The notes below the pieces were generated by a model, which did no database searches, was not told the DNA's origin, and was given only the letters and a program-made list of their open reading frames with translations. A stretch of DNA of 5,962 nucleotides from Bacteroidetes bacterium UBA4408 (GTDB lineage: Bacteria; Bacteroidota; Bacteroidia; UBA4408): positions 1 to 5,962 of the forward strand of contig DGQS01000216.1 in assembly GCA_002389785.1 (NCBI GenBank). Reading direction: 5' to 3'. This document shows, piece by piece, positions 1 through 5,962 of this stretch; position 1 is the first letter of the stretch, and the number at the start of each line of letters is the position of its first letter. The translations under genes and the position numbers were made by a program.

Positions 1-939
1 AGCGGTTTTTTGATTACTTATCTTTTATTAGAAGAGCAAAAAGCTACTGAAACTATTTCAATCAAAGACTTTTACATCAGACGAATTCTCCGTATTTGGG
101 GTTTGTATTATCTCATCGTCATTTTAGGTTTATTTGTTTTTCCAAATATTGAGTTTTTGAATACACCCGCTATTTTTGAAGGAGCTAAAGAAAATTTATT
201 ACCCAAAACCTTATTGTTTGTCTTCTTTTTGCCTAATTTGGCATTTTGGTTATATCCTCCGGTTCCATTTGCTTCACAAACCTGGTCAATTGGAGTTGAA
301 GAACAGTTTTATTTAATCCAGCCTTTAATTGTAAAAAAGTTTAAGAACTTACCCGTAATCTTAATTGTTATTGGCTCGGTTTATTTTATTGTAAAAATGG
401 TAATGTCCAAATTAGGCAGCGTGTATCCAGACCACAATTTATTCTTCTTTAATATGTTCTGGCAAACCTTGAACTTTGATTGTTTCGCAATTGGCGGATT
501 AGCAGCGGTTGCTTTGTTCAAAAAGAACTTCATTTTAGATTTTATTTTTACTAAAACTGTTCAAATTTTGACGATTTTAGCAACAATTGTTCTAATTGCA
601 ATGGGAATCCATATTAAATATTTTCATCAAGAGTTTTTCTCTCTCCTTTTTGCAATCATTATTTTAAATTTAGCAGCTAATCGAAATAATCTTTTAAAGC
701 TTGAAAATCCCATTTTGAACTATTTAGGTAAAATTTCATATGGACTTTATATGTATCATCCAATAGTAATATTCTGCACTATTAAACTCCTCATTTTGTT
801 CGGTTTATATAATAATATTCTGCTTTTTATACTTGCTCTACTGGTAACGATTTTAATTTCGTCTTTGTCCTACCATTTATTTGAGCACAAACTTATTATG
901 CAAAAAAATAATTTTTCAAAACTTATTACCGGAGATTAG
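1..939 (+). CDS. Acyltransferase-3 (OafA-like) membrane protein, 5'-truncated by window edge
   Basis: This is an integral membrane O-acyltransferase of the acyltransferase-3 family, which moves acyl groups (commonly acetyl) onto surface sugars. The frame is open from base 1 and begins SGFLITYLLLEE, the family's conserved SGFLI segment that normally lies some tens of residues into the protein. The real start is therefore upstream and the TTG at 10 is not a start. About 312 residues are visible. Numbering from base 1, conserved blocks are FYIRRILRIWGLYYL (about 24-38), TWSIGVEEQFYLIQPL (94-109), GKISYGLYMYHPIVI (243-257) and SYHLFEHKL near the C-terminus. About eight hydrophobic segments alternate with short polar loops. 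The N-terminal part, where the family's conserved histidine usually sits, is missing. The acceptor and acyl group cannot be told from sequence. The family call is secure; a role in glycan decoration is inferred from the neighbours. Confidence 0.93.
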   Translation, partial: SGFLITYLLLEEQKATETISIKDFYIRRILRIWGLYYLIVILGLFVFPNIEFLNTPAIFEGAKENLLPKTLLFVFFLPNLAFWLYPPVPFASQTWSIGVEEQFYLIQPLIVKKFKNLPVILIVIGSVYFIVKMVMSKLGSVYPDHNLFFFNMFWQTLNFDCFAIGGLAAVALFKKNFILDFIFTKTVQILTILATIVLIAMGIHIKYFHQEFFSLLFAIIILNLAANRNNLLKLENPILNYLGKISYGLYMYHPIVIFCTIKLLILFGLYNNILLFILALLVTILISSLSYHLFEHKLIMQKNNFSKLITGD

Positions 940-1043
940 CTTTATCAGATCTGATAGTTATTGGGAAAAGTTTAATTCAGTTGATAAGATAGATTAGAGA
1001 AGAATTAATAGATCCAAAATTCATCGTTTAATAACAGCCAAAA
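940..1043. other. Intergenic gap before the aminotransferase
   Basis: A 104-base AT-rich gap follows the acyltransferase stop. It contains a perfect palindrome (943-956, listed separately) and no open reading frame of note. A sigma70-like pair, TTGATA at 981-986 and ATTAAT at 1004-1009 with a 17-base spacer, is visible, but the -10 half matches only four of six positions. No Bacteroidota-style TTTG / TAnnTTTG pair is present. The leader directly before the ATG at 1044 is A-rich (gccaaaa) with no Shine-Dalgarno sequence. Whether a new transcript begins here is unresolved. Confidence 0.5.
943..956. promoter_or_regulatory. Perfect 14-bp palindrome, possible operator or weak hairpin
   Basis: TATCAGATCTGATA equals its own reverse complement and begins 4 bases after the stop codon of the acyltransferase gene. 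As RNA it could fold into a 5-bp stem with a GATC loop, plus one flanking U-G pair. That is short and lacks a following T run, so a strong intrinsic terminator is unlikely. It could be a dimeric regulator's site, but no regulator gene is in view. By rough reckoning a perfect 14-bp palindrome is expected about once in 16 kb of random sequence, so chance is a real alternative. Confidence 0.3.
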
Positions 1044-2180
1044 ATGATAAAAATTCCATTTAATAAGCCTTCTTTTGTAGGTAAAGAATTAACTTATATA
1101 AATAATTGCATTGAGCGTCAGCATTCTTCAGGAGATGGAGAATTTACCAAAAGATGTCATCAAATTCTCGAACAGACTTTTGAGGTAGAAAAAGCCTTAT
1201 TGACGACTTCCTGCACGCACGCGCTGGAGATGACTGCGTTATTGCTTGATATTCAACCGGACGACGAGGTCATTATTCCATCTTTTACTTTTGTTTCAAC
1301 GGTCAATGCTTATGTCCTGCGCGGAGCCAAACCTGTTTTTGCGGATATTCGCCCTGACACATTAAATATTGATGAAACCAAGTTAGAAAGCCTGATTACG
1401 CCTAAAACTAAAGCTATTGTGGTCGTTCATTACGCAGGGGTCGCGTGTGAAATGGATACTATTTTAGAAATTGCCAACCGACACGGAATAGAAGTTATTG
1501 AAGATAATGCACACGGATTATATGGAAAATATAAAGGTAAATATCTCGGCACATTCGGAGCCATGGCTACGCAGAGTTTTCACGAAACTAAAAACTTTAC
1601 CTGCGGTGAAGGCGGAGCCTTGTTAATCAACGATGGGCGATATGTTGAACAAGCCGAAATAATTCGGGAAAAAGGAACAAACCGGAGCCGTTTCTTTCGC
1701 GGACAAGTTGATAAATATACCTGGGTTGATGTCGGCTCCAGTTATTTAATGTCCGATTTGCTGGCTGCATATCTGTTTGCTCAACTGGAAGCCGCCGAAC
1801 AAATTCAAACTAAGCGAAAACAGATTTGGGATGATTATCATCAAGGTTTAGGAGATTGGGCGGCAAGTAGTGAGGTGCGATTGCCGTTTATTCCAAACGA
1901 TTGCGAACAAGCCTACCATATGTTTTATTTGCTGTTACCATCGCTTGATTCGAGACAAAATTTGATAAATCATCTAAAATCAAAAAGTATTTTGTCAGTC
2001 TTTCACTATTTACCCTTACATACTTCGGATATGGGCAGAAAATTCGGTGGCAAAGAAGGCGATTGCCCTGTGACAGAAGATATTAGTGACCGTTTGTTAC
2101 GATTGCCATTTTATAATAGTTTTACTGATATTGAGCAACAGCAAGTAATTACGGCAATCAAGGACTGGAATCAACAATAG
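1044..2180 (+). CDS. wecE: WecE-type dTDP-4-amino-4,6-dideoxygalactose transaminase (DegT/DnrJ/EryC1/StrS family)
   Basis: This cytoplasmic PLP enzyme would transfer an amino group from glutamate to C4 of a dTDP-4-keto-6-deoxy sugar, giving dTDP-4-amino-4,6-dideoxygalactose (Fuc4N) if it keeps the specificity of E. coli WecE. At 378 residues it is nearly the length of E. coli WecE, which I recall as 376. It shares long blocks with it: LLLDIQPDDEVI, RGAKPVFADIRPDT, VHYAGVACEMDTI, AEIIREKGTNRS, FFRGQVDKYTW and GSSYLMSDL. The Schiff-base lysine is K183 in SFHETKN, and the PLP-pyridine aspartate is D154 in VIEDNAH. H157 stands where the classic EDAAQ motif has Q, a replacement also seen in other members of the fold. 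The GEGG turn is at 188-191. The ATG at 1044 is supported by the N-terminal match (IPFNKP against IPFNAP). The glycosyltransferase start lies 5 bases past the stop. GC is clearly higher than in the downstream genes. Assignment to the WecE group is strong; the exact sugar isomer is inferred. Confidence 0.94.
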   Translation: MIKIPFNKPSFVGKELTYINNCIERQHSSGDGEFTKRCHQILEQTFEVEKALLTTSCTHALEMTALLLDIQPDDEVIIPSFTFVSTVNAYVLRGAKPVFADIRPDTLNIDETKLESLITPKTKAIVVVHYAGVACEMDTILEIANRHGIEVIEDNAHGLYGKYKGKYLGTFGAMATQSFHETKNFTCGEGGALLINDGRYVEQAEIIREKGTNRSRFFRGQVDKYTWVDVGSSYLMSDLLAAYLFAQLEAAEQIQTKRKQIWDDYHQGLGDWAASSEVRLPFIPNDCEQAYHMFYLLLPSLDSRQNLINHLKSKSILSVFHYLPLHTSDMGRKFGGKEGDCPVTEDISDRLLRLPFYNSFTDIEQQQVITAIKDWNQQ

Positions 2181-2185
2181 AAATA

Positions 2186-3172
2186 ATGCAAGCTAGTAAA
2201 TTATATCCTTCTCTTTCAATAGTTATTCCCGTTTATAATAGCCAATTGGTTTTGCCGACATTAGCTGAACGGCTTAATCAAGTATTGCCGCAAATCACTC
2301 AGCAATTTGAAGTTATTTTAGTTAATGACGGAAGTGCGGATGATAGTTGGATAGAAATTTTACGGCTCTCGAAGGAATATAATTGGATAAAAGGATTTTC
2401 GTTAATGCGTAACTATGGACAGCATAATGCCGTTTTATGTGGGATTAGAGCCGCCCAAAATGGAATTATTGTGACCATGGACGATGATTTGCAACATCCG
2501 CCCGAAGAAATAATAAAACTTTTAGCTAAATTAGAAGAAGGATTTGATGTCGTTTACGGTAAGCCCGAACAAGAACAGCATGGAATATTCCGTAATATTT
2601 TGTCAGTCGTAACCAAAAAATTGCTGGCTTCGGCAATGGGCGTCCAAAGTATTCAAGACATCAGTGCTTTTCGAGCTTTTAATGTTAAATTACGAAATGC
2701 TTTTGAAAACTTTCAAAGCCCTAATTTGCACCTTGATGTATTATTTTCGTGGGGAACTACCCGCTTTGCATCCGTTAAAATCAATCATCAACCGCGTTTA
2801 GTAGGTAAATCTAATTACACCTTTAGGCGGCTTTTTAATCAAGTAATGGTTAGTCTAACGGGTTTTAGCACTGCTCCGCTTCGACTTGCCAGTATTGCCG
2901 GATTTGTTTTTGCCTTATTTGGGATGTTTATCTTAATTTATACTCTGGGCAGATACTTGATTTTTAGAGATACGCTTCCTGGTTTTACTTTTTTAGCTTC
3001 AATAATTGCCCTTTTTTCAGGAGTTCAAATGTTTGCTCTTGGTTTAATTGGTGAATATATTGCAAAAATGTTTAATAGAAGTATGGAACGTCCCGCCTAC
3101 ATTGTCAGAGATGTTTGTAATGAAATAGGAGAAAATTTAGCAATAAGTCAAAAAGTTCAAAGGCGAAAGTAA
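2186..3172 (+). CDS. ArnC/GtrB/DPM1-like family-2 glycosyltransferase, polyprenyl-phosphate dependent
   Basis: This enzyme probably moves a sugar from a nucleotide donor to undecaprenyl phosphate on the cytoplasmic face of the inner membrane. The GT-A domain covers about residues 9-215. It opens with LSIVIPVYNSQ (10-20), has the donor-binding VNDGS (46-50), and carries the metal-binding acidic cluster TMDDDLQHPPEE (97-108; D99-D101). RNYGQH (75-80) and GKSNYTFRRL (207-216) are typical of the ArnC/GtrB/DPM1 branch. Two hydrophobic helices follow, about 233-255 and 266-290, ending in GLIGEYIAKMFN and then RPAYIV, closely matching ArnC's C-terminal layout. The length of 328 fits ArnC-type proteins. 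The start ATG follows the wecE stop by 5 bases with an A-rich leader, so co-transcription and coupling are likely. No GtrA-type flippase is in view. The family is secure; the sugar is unknown, with the upstream enzyme's amino sugar a plausible donor. Confidence 0.93.
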   Translation: MQASKLYPSLSIVIPVYNSQLVLPTLAERLNQVLPQITQQFEVILVNDGSADDSWIEILRLSKEYNWIKGFSLMRNYGQHNAVLCGIRAAQNGIIVTMDDDLQHPPEEIIKLLAKLEEGFDVVYGKPEQEQHGIFRNILSVVTKKLLASAMGVQSIQDISAFRAFNVKLRNAFENFQSPNLHLDVLFSWGTTRFASVKINHQPRLVGKSNYTFRRLFNQVMVSLTGFSTAPLRLASIAGFVFALFGMFILIYTLGRYLIFRDTLPGFTFLASIIALFSGVQMFALGLIGEYIAKMFNRSMERPAYIVRDVCNEIGENLAISQKVQRRK

Positions 3173-3280
3173 AAAGTTAGAAAATATTATAAATTTATTA
3201 TTTGCCAAGGTTTATAACCCTATAACCAAAATCGTAAAATTAATTCACTTTTGTTTAATTTATTTAGATATATATATATT
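3173..3280. other. AT-rich intergenic leader with (AT)6 run
   Basis: This 108-base gap is the largest inside the cluster. It holds an 8-base-spaced direct repeat TATAACC (3213-3219 and 3221-3227), a weak GGTT-TAT-AACC hairpin (3209-3219) and a perfect (AT)6 run at 3268-3279, one base before the methyltransferase ATG. I see no strong terminator, since the hairpin stem is 4 bp without a T run. I also see no convincing promoter: CACTTTTG at 3246-3253 is one mismatch from the Bacteroidota TAnnTTTG element but has no TTTG partner at the usual spacing. Confidence 0.5.
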
Positions 3281-4027
3281 ATGGAAAGAATTGAAGATTT
3301 AAACGCTTATCAAAATGCTTATGGTCCTGATTTTAAGTTTAATGATGAGAATCTCGCTACTTTGGATTGGTATTCAAGTAGAATGTGCGCTGATATGCGA
3401 AAAAATAAAGTAGAAAGCGTCTTGAGTCTGGGAATAGGACATAGAATAGTTAGCCAAAATATTTCAGACGAATTTAGTCATAACTTAAAGCGACATCTTA
3501 TTCTTGAAGGCGCGAAAGAAATTATTGAAAATTATAAAAATACTTATAATCCGCCGCCTCAAGTCGAAATACGGCACACTTATTTTGAAGAGTTTCAAAC
3601 TGATGAATTATTTGACGCAATTGAAGCGGGATTTGTCTTGGAACACGTTGACGATCCTGCAATCGTGATCAACCATATTAAGCAATTTTTAAAACCTAGC
3701 GGCAAAATGTATTTAGCCGTGCCAAATGCCCGTTCACTGCATCGGATTATTGGTCATGAAGCAGGAATGTTGGATAATTATTACAAATTGAGTATTCACG
3801 ATTTGCAATTAGGTCATAAAAGATATTTTGACTTAAATTCTTTTACCAAGTTTGCCCTTGATTGTGGCTTAAAAATTTGCAATGTCGAAGGAATTTTTTT
3901 AAAACCTGTGACTACTGACCAGCTCAATCAACTTAACCTTGACCCAAGATTATGGAAATCTCTGTTAAAAGTTGGAGTTAATTTTCCTGATATTTGTAAT
4001 TCAATTTATATGGAAACTACTGTCTAA
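3281..4027 (+). CDS. Class I SAM-dependent methyltransferase
   Basis: This is a soluble methyltransferase of the Methyltransf_11/23 type, probably acting on a sugar or sugar-linked group in this glycan cluster. With the ATG at 3281 it is 248 residues. The SAM-binding motif I is VLSLGIGHRIV (47-57). E76 in LILEGAKE fits the acidic residue at the end of strand beta-2. The beta-4 block is FDAIEAGFVLEHVDDP (111-126), followed by FLKPSGKMYLAVPN (136-149). A C-terminal cap contains LGHKRYFDLNSF and GIFLKP, which I associate with methyltransferases of polysaccharide clusters. An in-frame TTG at 3251 would add ten residues (MFNLFRYIYI) encoded partly by the (AT)6 run. I prefer the ATG because the extension is low-complexity and TTG starts are uncommon. 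The methyl acceptor cannot be told from sequence. Confidence 0.9.
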   Translation: MERIEDLNAYQNAYGPDFKFNDENLATLDWYSSRMCADMRKNKVESVLSLGIGHRIVSQNISDEFSHNLKRHLILEGAKEIIENYKNTYNPPPQVEIRHTYFEEFQTDELFDAIEAGFVLEHVDDPAIVINHIKQFLKPSGKMYLAVPNARSLHRIIGHEAGMLDNYYKLSIHDLQLGHKRYFDLNSFTKFALDCGLKICNVEGIFLKPVTTDQLNQLNLDPRLWKSLLKVGVNFPDICNSIYMETTV

Positions 4028-4058
4028 ACTAAAATATCGGCTAAAATTGTAGAATGAT

Positions 4059-4724
4059 ATGAAAAAAAAAGTGGTTTTATTTGGAGTTGGCAATTTAACA
4101 GACGTTTTGTTTTACTATTATCAAAAGTTTAATTTGGCAGACGTTGTGGCTTTTACTATTGATGAGGTTTACAAAAAAGATGAGACACATTGCGGTTTGC
4201 CCATAATAGGTTTTGAGGAAATTGAAACAAAATTTCAACCTTCAAACTATGAATTATTGATTCCACTTTCGCCAAATAAAATGAATAAACTTAGAGAAGC
4301 TAAATTCTTACAAGCCAAACAAAAAGGATATGATCTGGCAAACTTTGTTCATCCGTCTGCCATTATTGAATCAAGCCTAATTGGAGAAAATAATATCGTT
4401 CTCGAAGATGTTATTTTGCAACCATTTTCACAGTTAGACGATAATAATGTTATCTGGAGTAAAACTTATGTCGGACACCATTGCAAAATAGGCAGTAACA
4501 ATTGGATAAGTGCAAATACTACTATTGGAGGCGAGTCGGTAGTTGAAAACAATTGCTTTCTCGGCATCAATGCAAGTCTTAAAAATAATATAGTCATATC
4601 AAATGAAACTTTTATTGGAATGGGACTATCAATTAATCGTAGTTCAAATCCAAAAGAAGTATTTATCGGCGAAAGTTTAGTGGCGCATAAGTTAACGAGC
4701 GATAGATTGGGGAAAATAGTTTAA
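4059..4724 (+). CDS. NeuD/PglD-like sugar acyltransferase (left-handed beta-helix)
   Basis: This cytoplasmic hexapeptide-repeat acyltransferase probably acetylates or acylates a sugar or sugar nucleotide at O or N. Residues 1-92 form a Rossmann-like sugar-binding domain starting KKVVLFGVGNLTDVLFYYY, with VVAFTIDE (29-36) and CGLPIIGFEEI (45-55). Residues from about 98 form the beta-helix, with imperfect hexapeptide repeats such as HPSAIIESSLIGENNIVLED, then YVGHHCKIGSNNWIS, FLGINASL and FIGMGLSI. H140 in VGHHCKIG is the likely catalytic base by analogy with PglD and NeuD. The length of 221 is slightly above that of PglD. PglD-type enzymes N-acetylate UDP-4-amino sugars made by a DegT-family aminotransferase, so this gene could act on the upstream WecE-type product, taking the role WecD (a different fold) has in E. 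coli. The second through fourth codons sit in a run of nine A (4062-4070). The stop directly abuts the next ATG. Family sure, substrate inferred. Confidence 0.9.
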   Translation: MKKKVVLFGVGNLTDVLFYYYQKFNLADVVAFTIDEVYKKDETHCGLPIIGFEEIETKFQPSNYELLIPLSPNKMNKLREAKFLQAKQKGYDLANFVHPSAIIESSLIGENNIVLEDVILQPFSQLDDNNVIWSKTYVGHHCKIGSNNWISANTTIGGESVVENNCFLGINASLKNNIVISNETFIGMGLSINRSSNPKEVFIGESLVAHKLTSDRLGKIV

Positions 4725-5108
4725 ATGAAATTACATCATACTGGATTTGTAGTTGAAAATATTTCTACATTTCTTAGTCATTTAATTTTTGAAGGAACAA
4801 TAAAAGAGGTTTATGACCCGATTCAAGATGCTAATTTAATCCTACTAAGTAATTATTCAAATTCATACATTGAACTCATACAACCTTTAAGTGAAAAATC
4901 ACTAACATTTAATTTCCTAAAAAAAAATGGTAGTGGATTTCATCATTTTTGCTATGAAATAGACAATAACGAATTGTTAACTGAATTAGTTGCTAAATAT
5001 AAATTAATAAAGGTTTTTGGTCCTGTTCCTGCGTTGCTTTTTGATGAAGAAGAAGTGGTTTTTTATTTTACCAGAAATAGGCAGTTTGTAGAGTTTCTCT
5101 TAAAATAA
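4725..5108 (+). CDS. VOC-superfamily (glyoxalase/methylmalonyl-CoA epimerase-like) protein
   Basis: This small 127-residue protein has the paired beta-alpha-beta-beta-beta layout of the vicinal-oxygen-chelate fold. The first module opens LHHTGFVVENI (3-13) and ends SYIELIQP (47-54). The second opens GFHHFCYEID (71-80) and ends RQFVEFLLK (119-127). By position the four metal ligands are H5, E50, H74 and E123, all present, so a metal-dependent enzyme rather than a binding or resistance protein is plausible. The GFHHFCYEI block resembles the GxHHxxxEV of methylmalonyl-CoA epimerases, but the protein is somewhat short for that enzyme. Its ATG follows the acyltransferase TAA with no spacer, and the FkbH-like gene starts 4 bases after its stop, so the three are very probably translated from one message. 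A role on an acyl-thioester or sugar intermediate is inferred from this setting; the reaction is unknown. A run of nine A lies in the coding sequence at 4919-4927. Confidence 0.86.
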   Translation: MKLHHTGFVVENISTFLSHLIFEGTIKEVYDPIQDANLILLSNYSNSYIELIQPLSEKSLTFNFLKKNGSGFHHFCYEIDNNELLTELVAKYKLIKVFGPVPALLFDEEEVVFYFTRNRQFVEFLLK

Positions 5109-5112
5109 CACG

Positions 5113-5962
5113 ATGAAAAAAGTATTAATCCTAAGTGATTTAGCATTAGAAGGTTTGGTCAAACAAATAGAATCGAAAGACTACAGTTTTGAAATATGCT
5201 TTGCCGAAGATATAATTGCTGAATTATTAAAACTTAATGCAGAAAAAAATTTAGCGAATTGTTTATATATTCATCTTGATAATTATTTTAAGTTTTATCA
5301 AGATGAAAAAATCACACAACTTATTAAGTTAATTAGGCAAGTTTCGCAAAATTATAAATTTGTTTTGATTTCAAATCTGATTTTTCTCAATAAAACATAT
5401 TCCGTTTTATCTCAACATTTAACTACTACATTTGATACTAAATATTATTCAGGTATTCAAAGATTACAAAACACCAAAAATATTTTTTTTGTTGATAATA
5501 TAAATTCAATTCTGCAATTGGGGACAAATGAAACATATAATTTTAATTTAGGTTATTTGTATCAGATGCCTTACAAAAAAAGGTTTATCGAAGATTTCAA
5601 AACTTCTTTAATAGATTCGTTAGATAAAATCTTCAAAGAAGAAAAGAAAGTCATAGTTGTAGATTGTGACAATACCCTTTGGAACGGAATTGTCGGAGAA
5701 AATGGAGTCGAAAATATTCGATGCGATTCATCTGTTAAAGGAATTATTTATCAACAATTTCAACTTTTTCTAAAATCAAAACTAGCCGAAGGTTTTGTGC
5801 TTTGTATCTGCTCAAAAAATAATTTAATTGATGTTGAATCAGCATTTCAGCAAAAAAATTTTCCACTGAAATTTGAAGATTTTACAATCCGCAAAATTAA
5901 CTGGCATGACAAAGTCAATAATCTCAATGAAATCGCCAATGAACTTCAAGTAAATTTGAATT
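5113..5962 (+). CDS. FkbH-like HAD-IIIC family protein, 3'-truncated by window edge
   Basis: The frame opens with ATG at 5113 (MKKVLILSDL) and stays open to the window end, giving 283 codons plus one base; the family usually exceeds 500 residues. The N-terminal region (1-150) is divergent. It ends in NLGYLYQMPYKKRF, which matches the linker before the HAD domain in FkbH-like proteins. The HAD domain begins about residue 178. Its motif I is VIVVDCDNTLWNGIVGENG (180-198), with nucleophile D184 and D186. LCICSKNN (230-237) supplies the motif II serine S234, and INWHDKVNNLNEIANEL (262-278) is the FkbH-typical block with K267. The final acidic motif is beyond the edge. In polyketide pathways FkbH takes a three-carbon unit from 1,3-bisphosphoglycerate and loads it as glyceryl onto an acyl carrier protein. 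In glycan clusters the product is generally unproven. Tight linkage to the VOC and acyltransferase genes suggests an acyl-group pathway. A carrier protein would be expected nearby but is not in view. Confidence 0.93.
   Translation, partial: MKKVLILSDLALEGLVKQIESKDYSFEICFAEDIIAELLKLNAEKNLANCLYIHLDNYFKFYQDEKITQLIKLIRQVSQNYKFVLISNLIFLNKTYSVLSQHLTTTFDTKYYSGIQRLQNTKNIFFVDNINSILQLGTNETYNFNLGYLYQMPYKKRFIEDFKTSLIDSLDKIFKEEKKVIVVDCDNTLWNGIVGENGVENIRCDSSVKGIIYQQFQLFLKSKLAEGFVLCICSKNNLIDVESAFQQKNFPLKFEDFTIRKINWHDKVNNLNEIANELQVNLN

Noticed and set aside
10..12. TTG as the start of the acyltransferase-3 gene
   Set aside because: The frame is open to base 1 and the residues just before it complete the family's conserved SGFLI motif, so the gene begins upstream of the window.
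981..1009. Sigma70-like promoter TTGATA / ATTAAT with 17-base spacing before wecE
   Set aside because: The -10 half matches only four of six positions, AT-rich DNA yields such pairs easily, and the likely host group uses a different promoter consensus. It is noted in the gap entry only.
3209..3219. GGTT-TAT-AACC hairpin as a terminator after the glycosyltransferase gene
   Set aside because: The stem is only 4 bp and there is no T run after it, so it is unlikely to stop transcription.
3213..3227. Two TATAACC copies as the start of a repeat array
   Set aside because: Only two 7-base copies exist, with no further units; this is expected by chance in AT-rich intergenic DNA.
3246..3253. Near match (CACTTTTG) to the Bacteroidota -7 element TAnnTTTG before the methyltransferase
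   Set aside because: It has one mismatch and no TTTG -33 partner at the expected 19-21 base spacing; the nearest upstream TTTG (3201-3204) is about 41 bases away.
5483..5490. Run of eight T in the FkbH-like gene as a phase-variation or frameshift site
   Set aside because: It encodes ordinary Ile-Phe-Phe codons deep in the reading frame and is shorter than the A tracts; nothing else supports slippage there.

Overview
This is a co-directional run of seven plus-strand genes for cell-surface polysaccharide or glycolipid synthesis. The first gene is cut by the left edge of the window and the last by the right edge. The DNA is AT-rich. None of the internal gene starts has a recognisable Shine-Dalgarno sequence; the starts follow A-rich or AT-rich leaders. 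Together with the gene families present, this points to a Bacteroidota-type genome, but that is an inference from style and not from a marker gene.

Layout: (1) positions 1-939, the C-terminal part of a membrane acyltransferase-3 (OafA-like) protein. (2) A 104-base gap containing a perfect 14-bp palindrome. (3) 1044-2180, a WecE-type PLP sugar-nucleotide aminotransferase, followed after 5 bases by (4) 2186-3172, an ArnC/GtrB-like family-2 glycosyltransferase with two C-terminal membrane helices. (5) A 108-base AT-rich gap ending in an (AT)6 run. (6) 3281-4027, a class I SAM methyltransferase. (7) 4059-4724, a NeuD/PglD-like left-handed beta-helix acyltransferase, joined with no gap to (8) 4725-5108, a small VOC (glyoxalase/methylmalonyl-CoA epimerase fold) protein, then after 4 bases (9) 5113-end, an FkbH-like HAD-IIIC protein that runs off the window.

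How they may work together: the aminotransferase would make a dTDP-4-amino-4,6-dideoxy sugar. The ArnC-like enzyme would load a sugar onto undecaprenyl phosphate. The methyltransferase and acyltransferases would decorate the glycan. The last three genes are tightly packed. FkbH-family proteins load a three-carbon glyceryl unit onto an acyl carrier protein in polyketide pathways, and the VOC protein keeps a complete set of candidate metal ligands, so this block may make and attach an unusual short acyl group to a (possibly amino) sugar. That is a hypothesis: no acyl carrier protein, dTDP-sugar synthesis gene, flippase or polymerase is visible here. No RNA genes, CRISPR arrays, insertion sequences or minus-strand genes were recognised.
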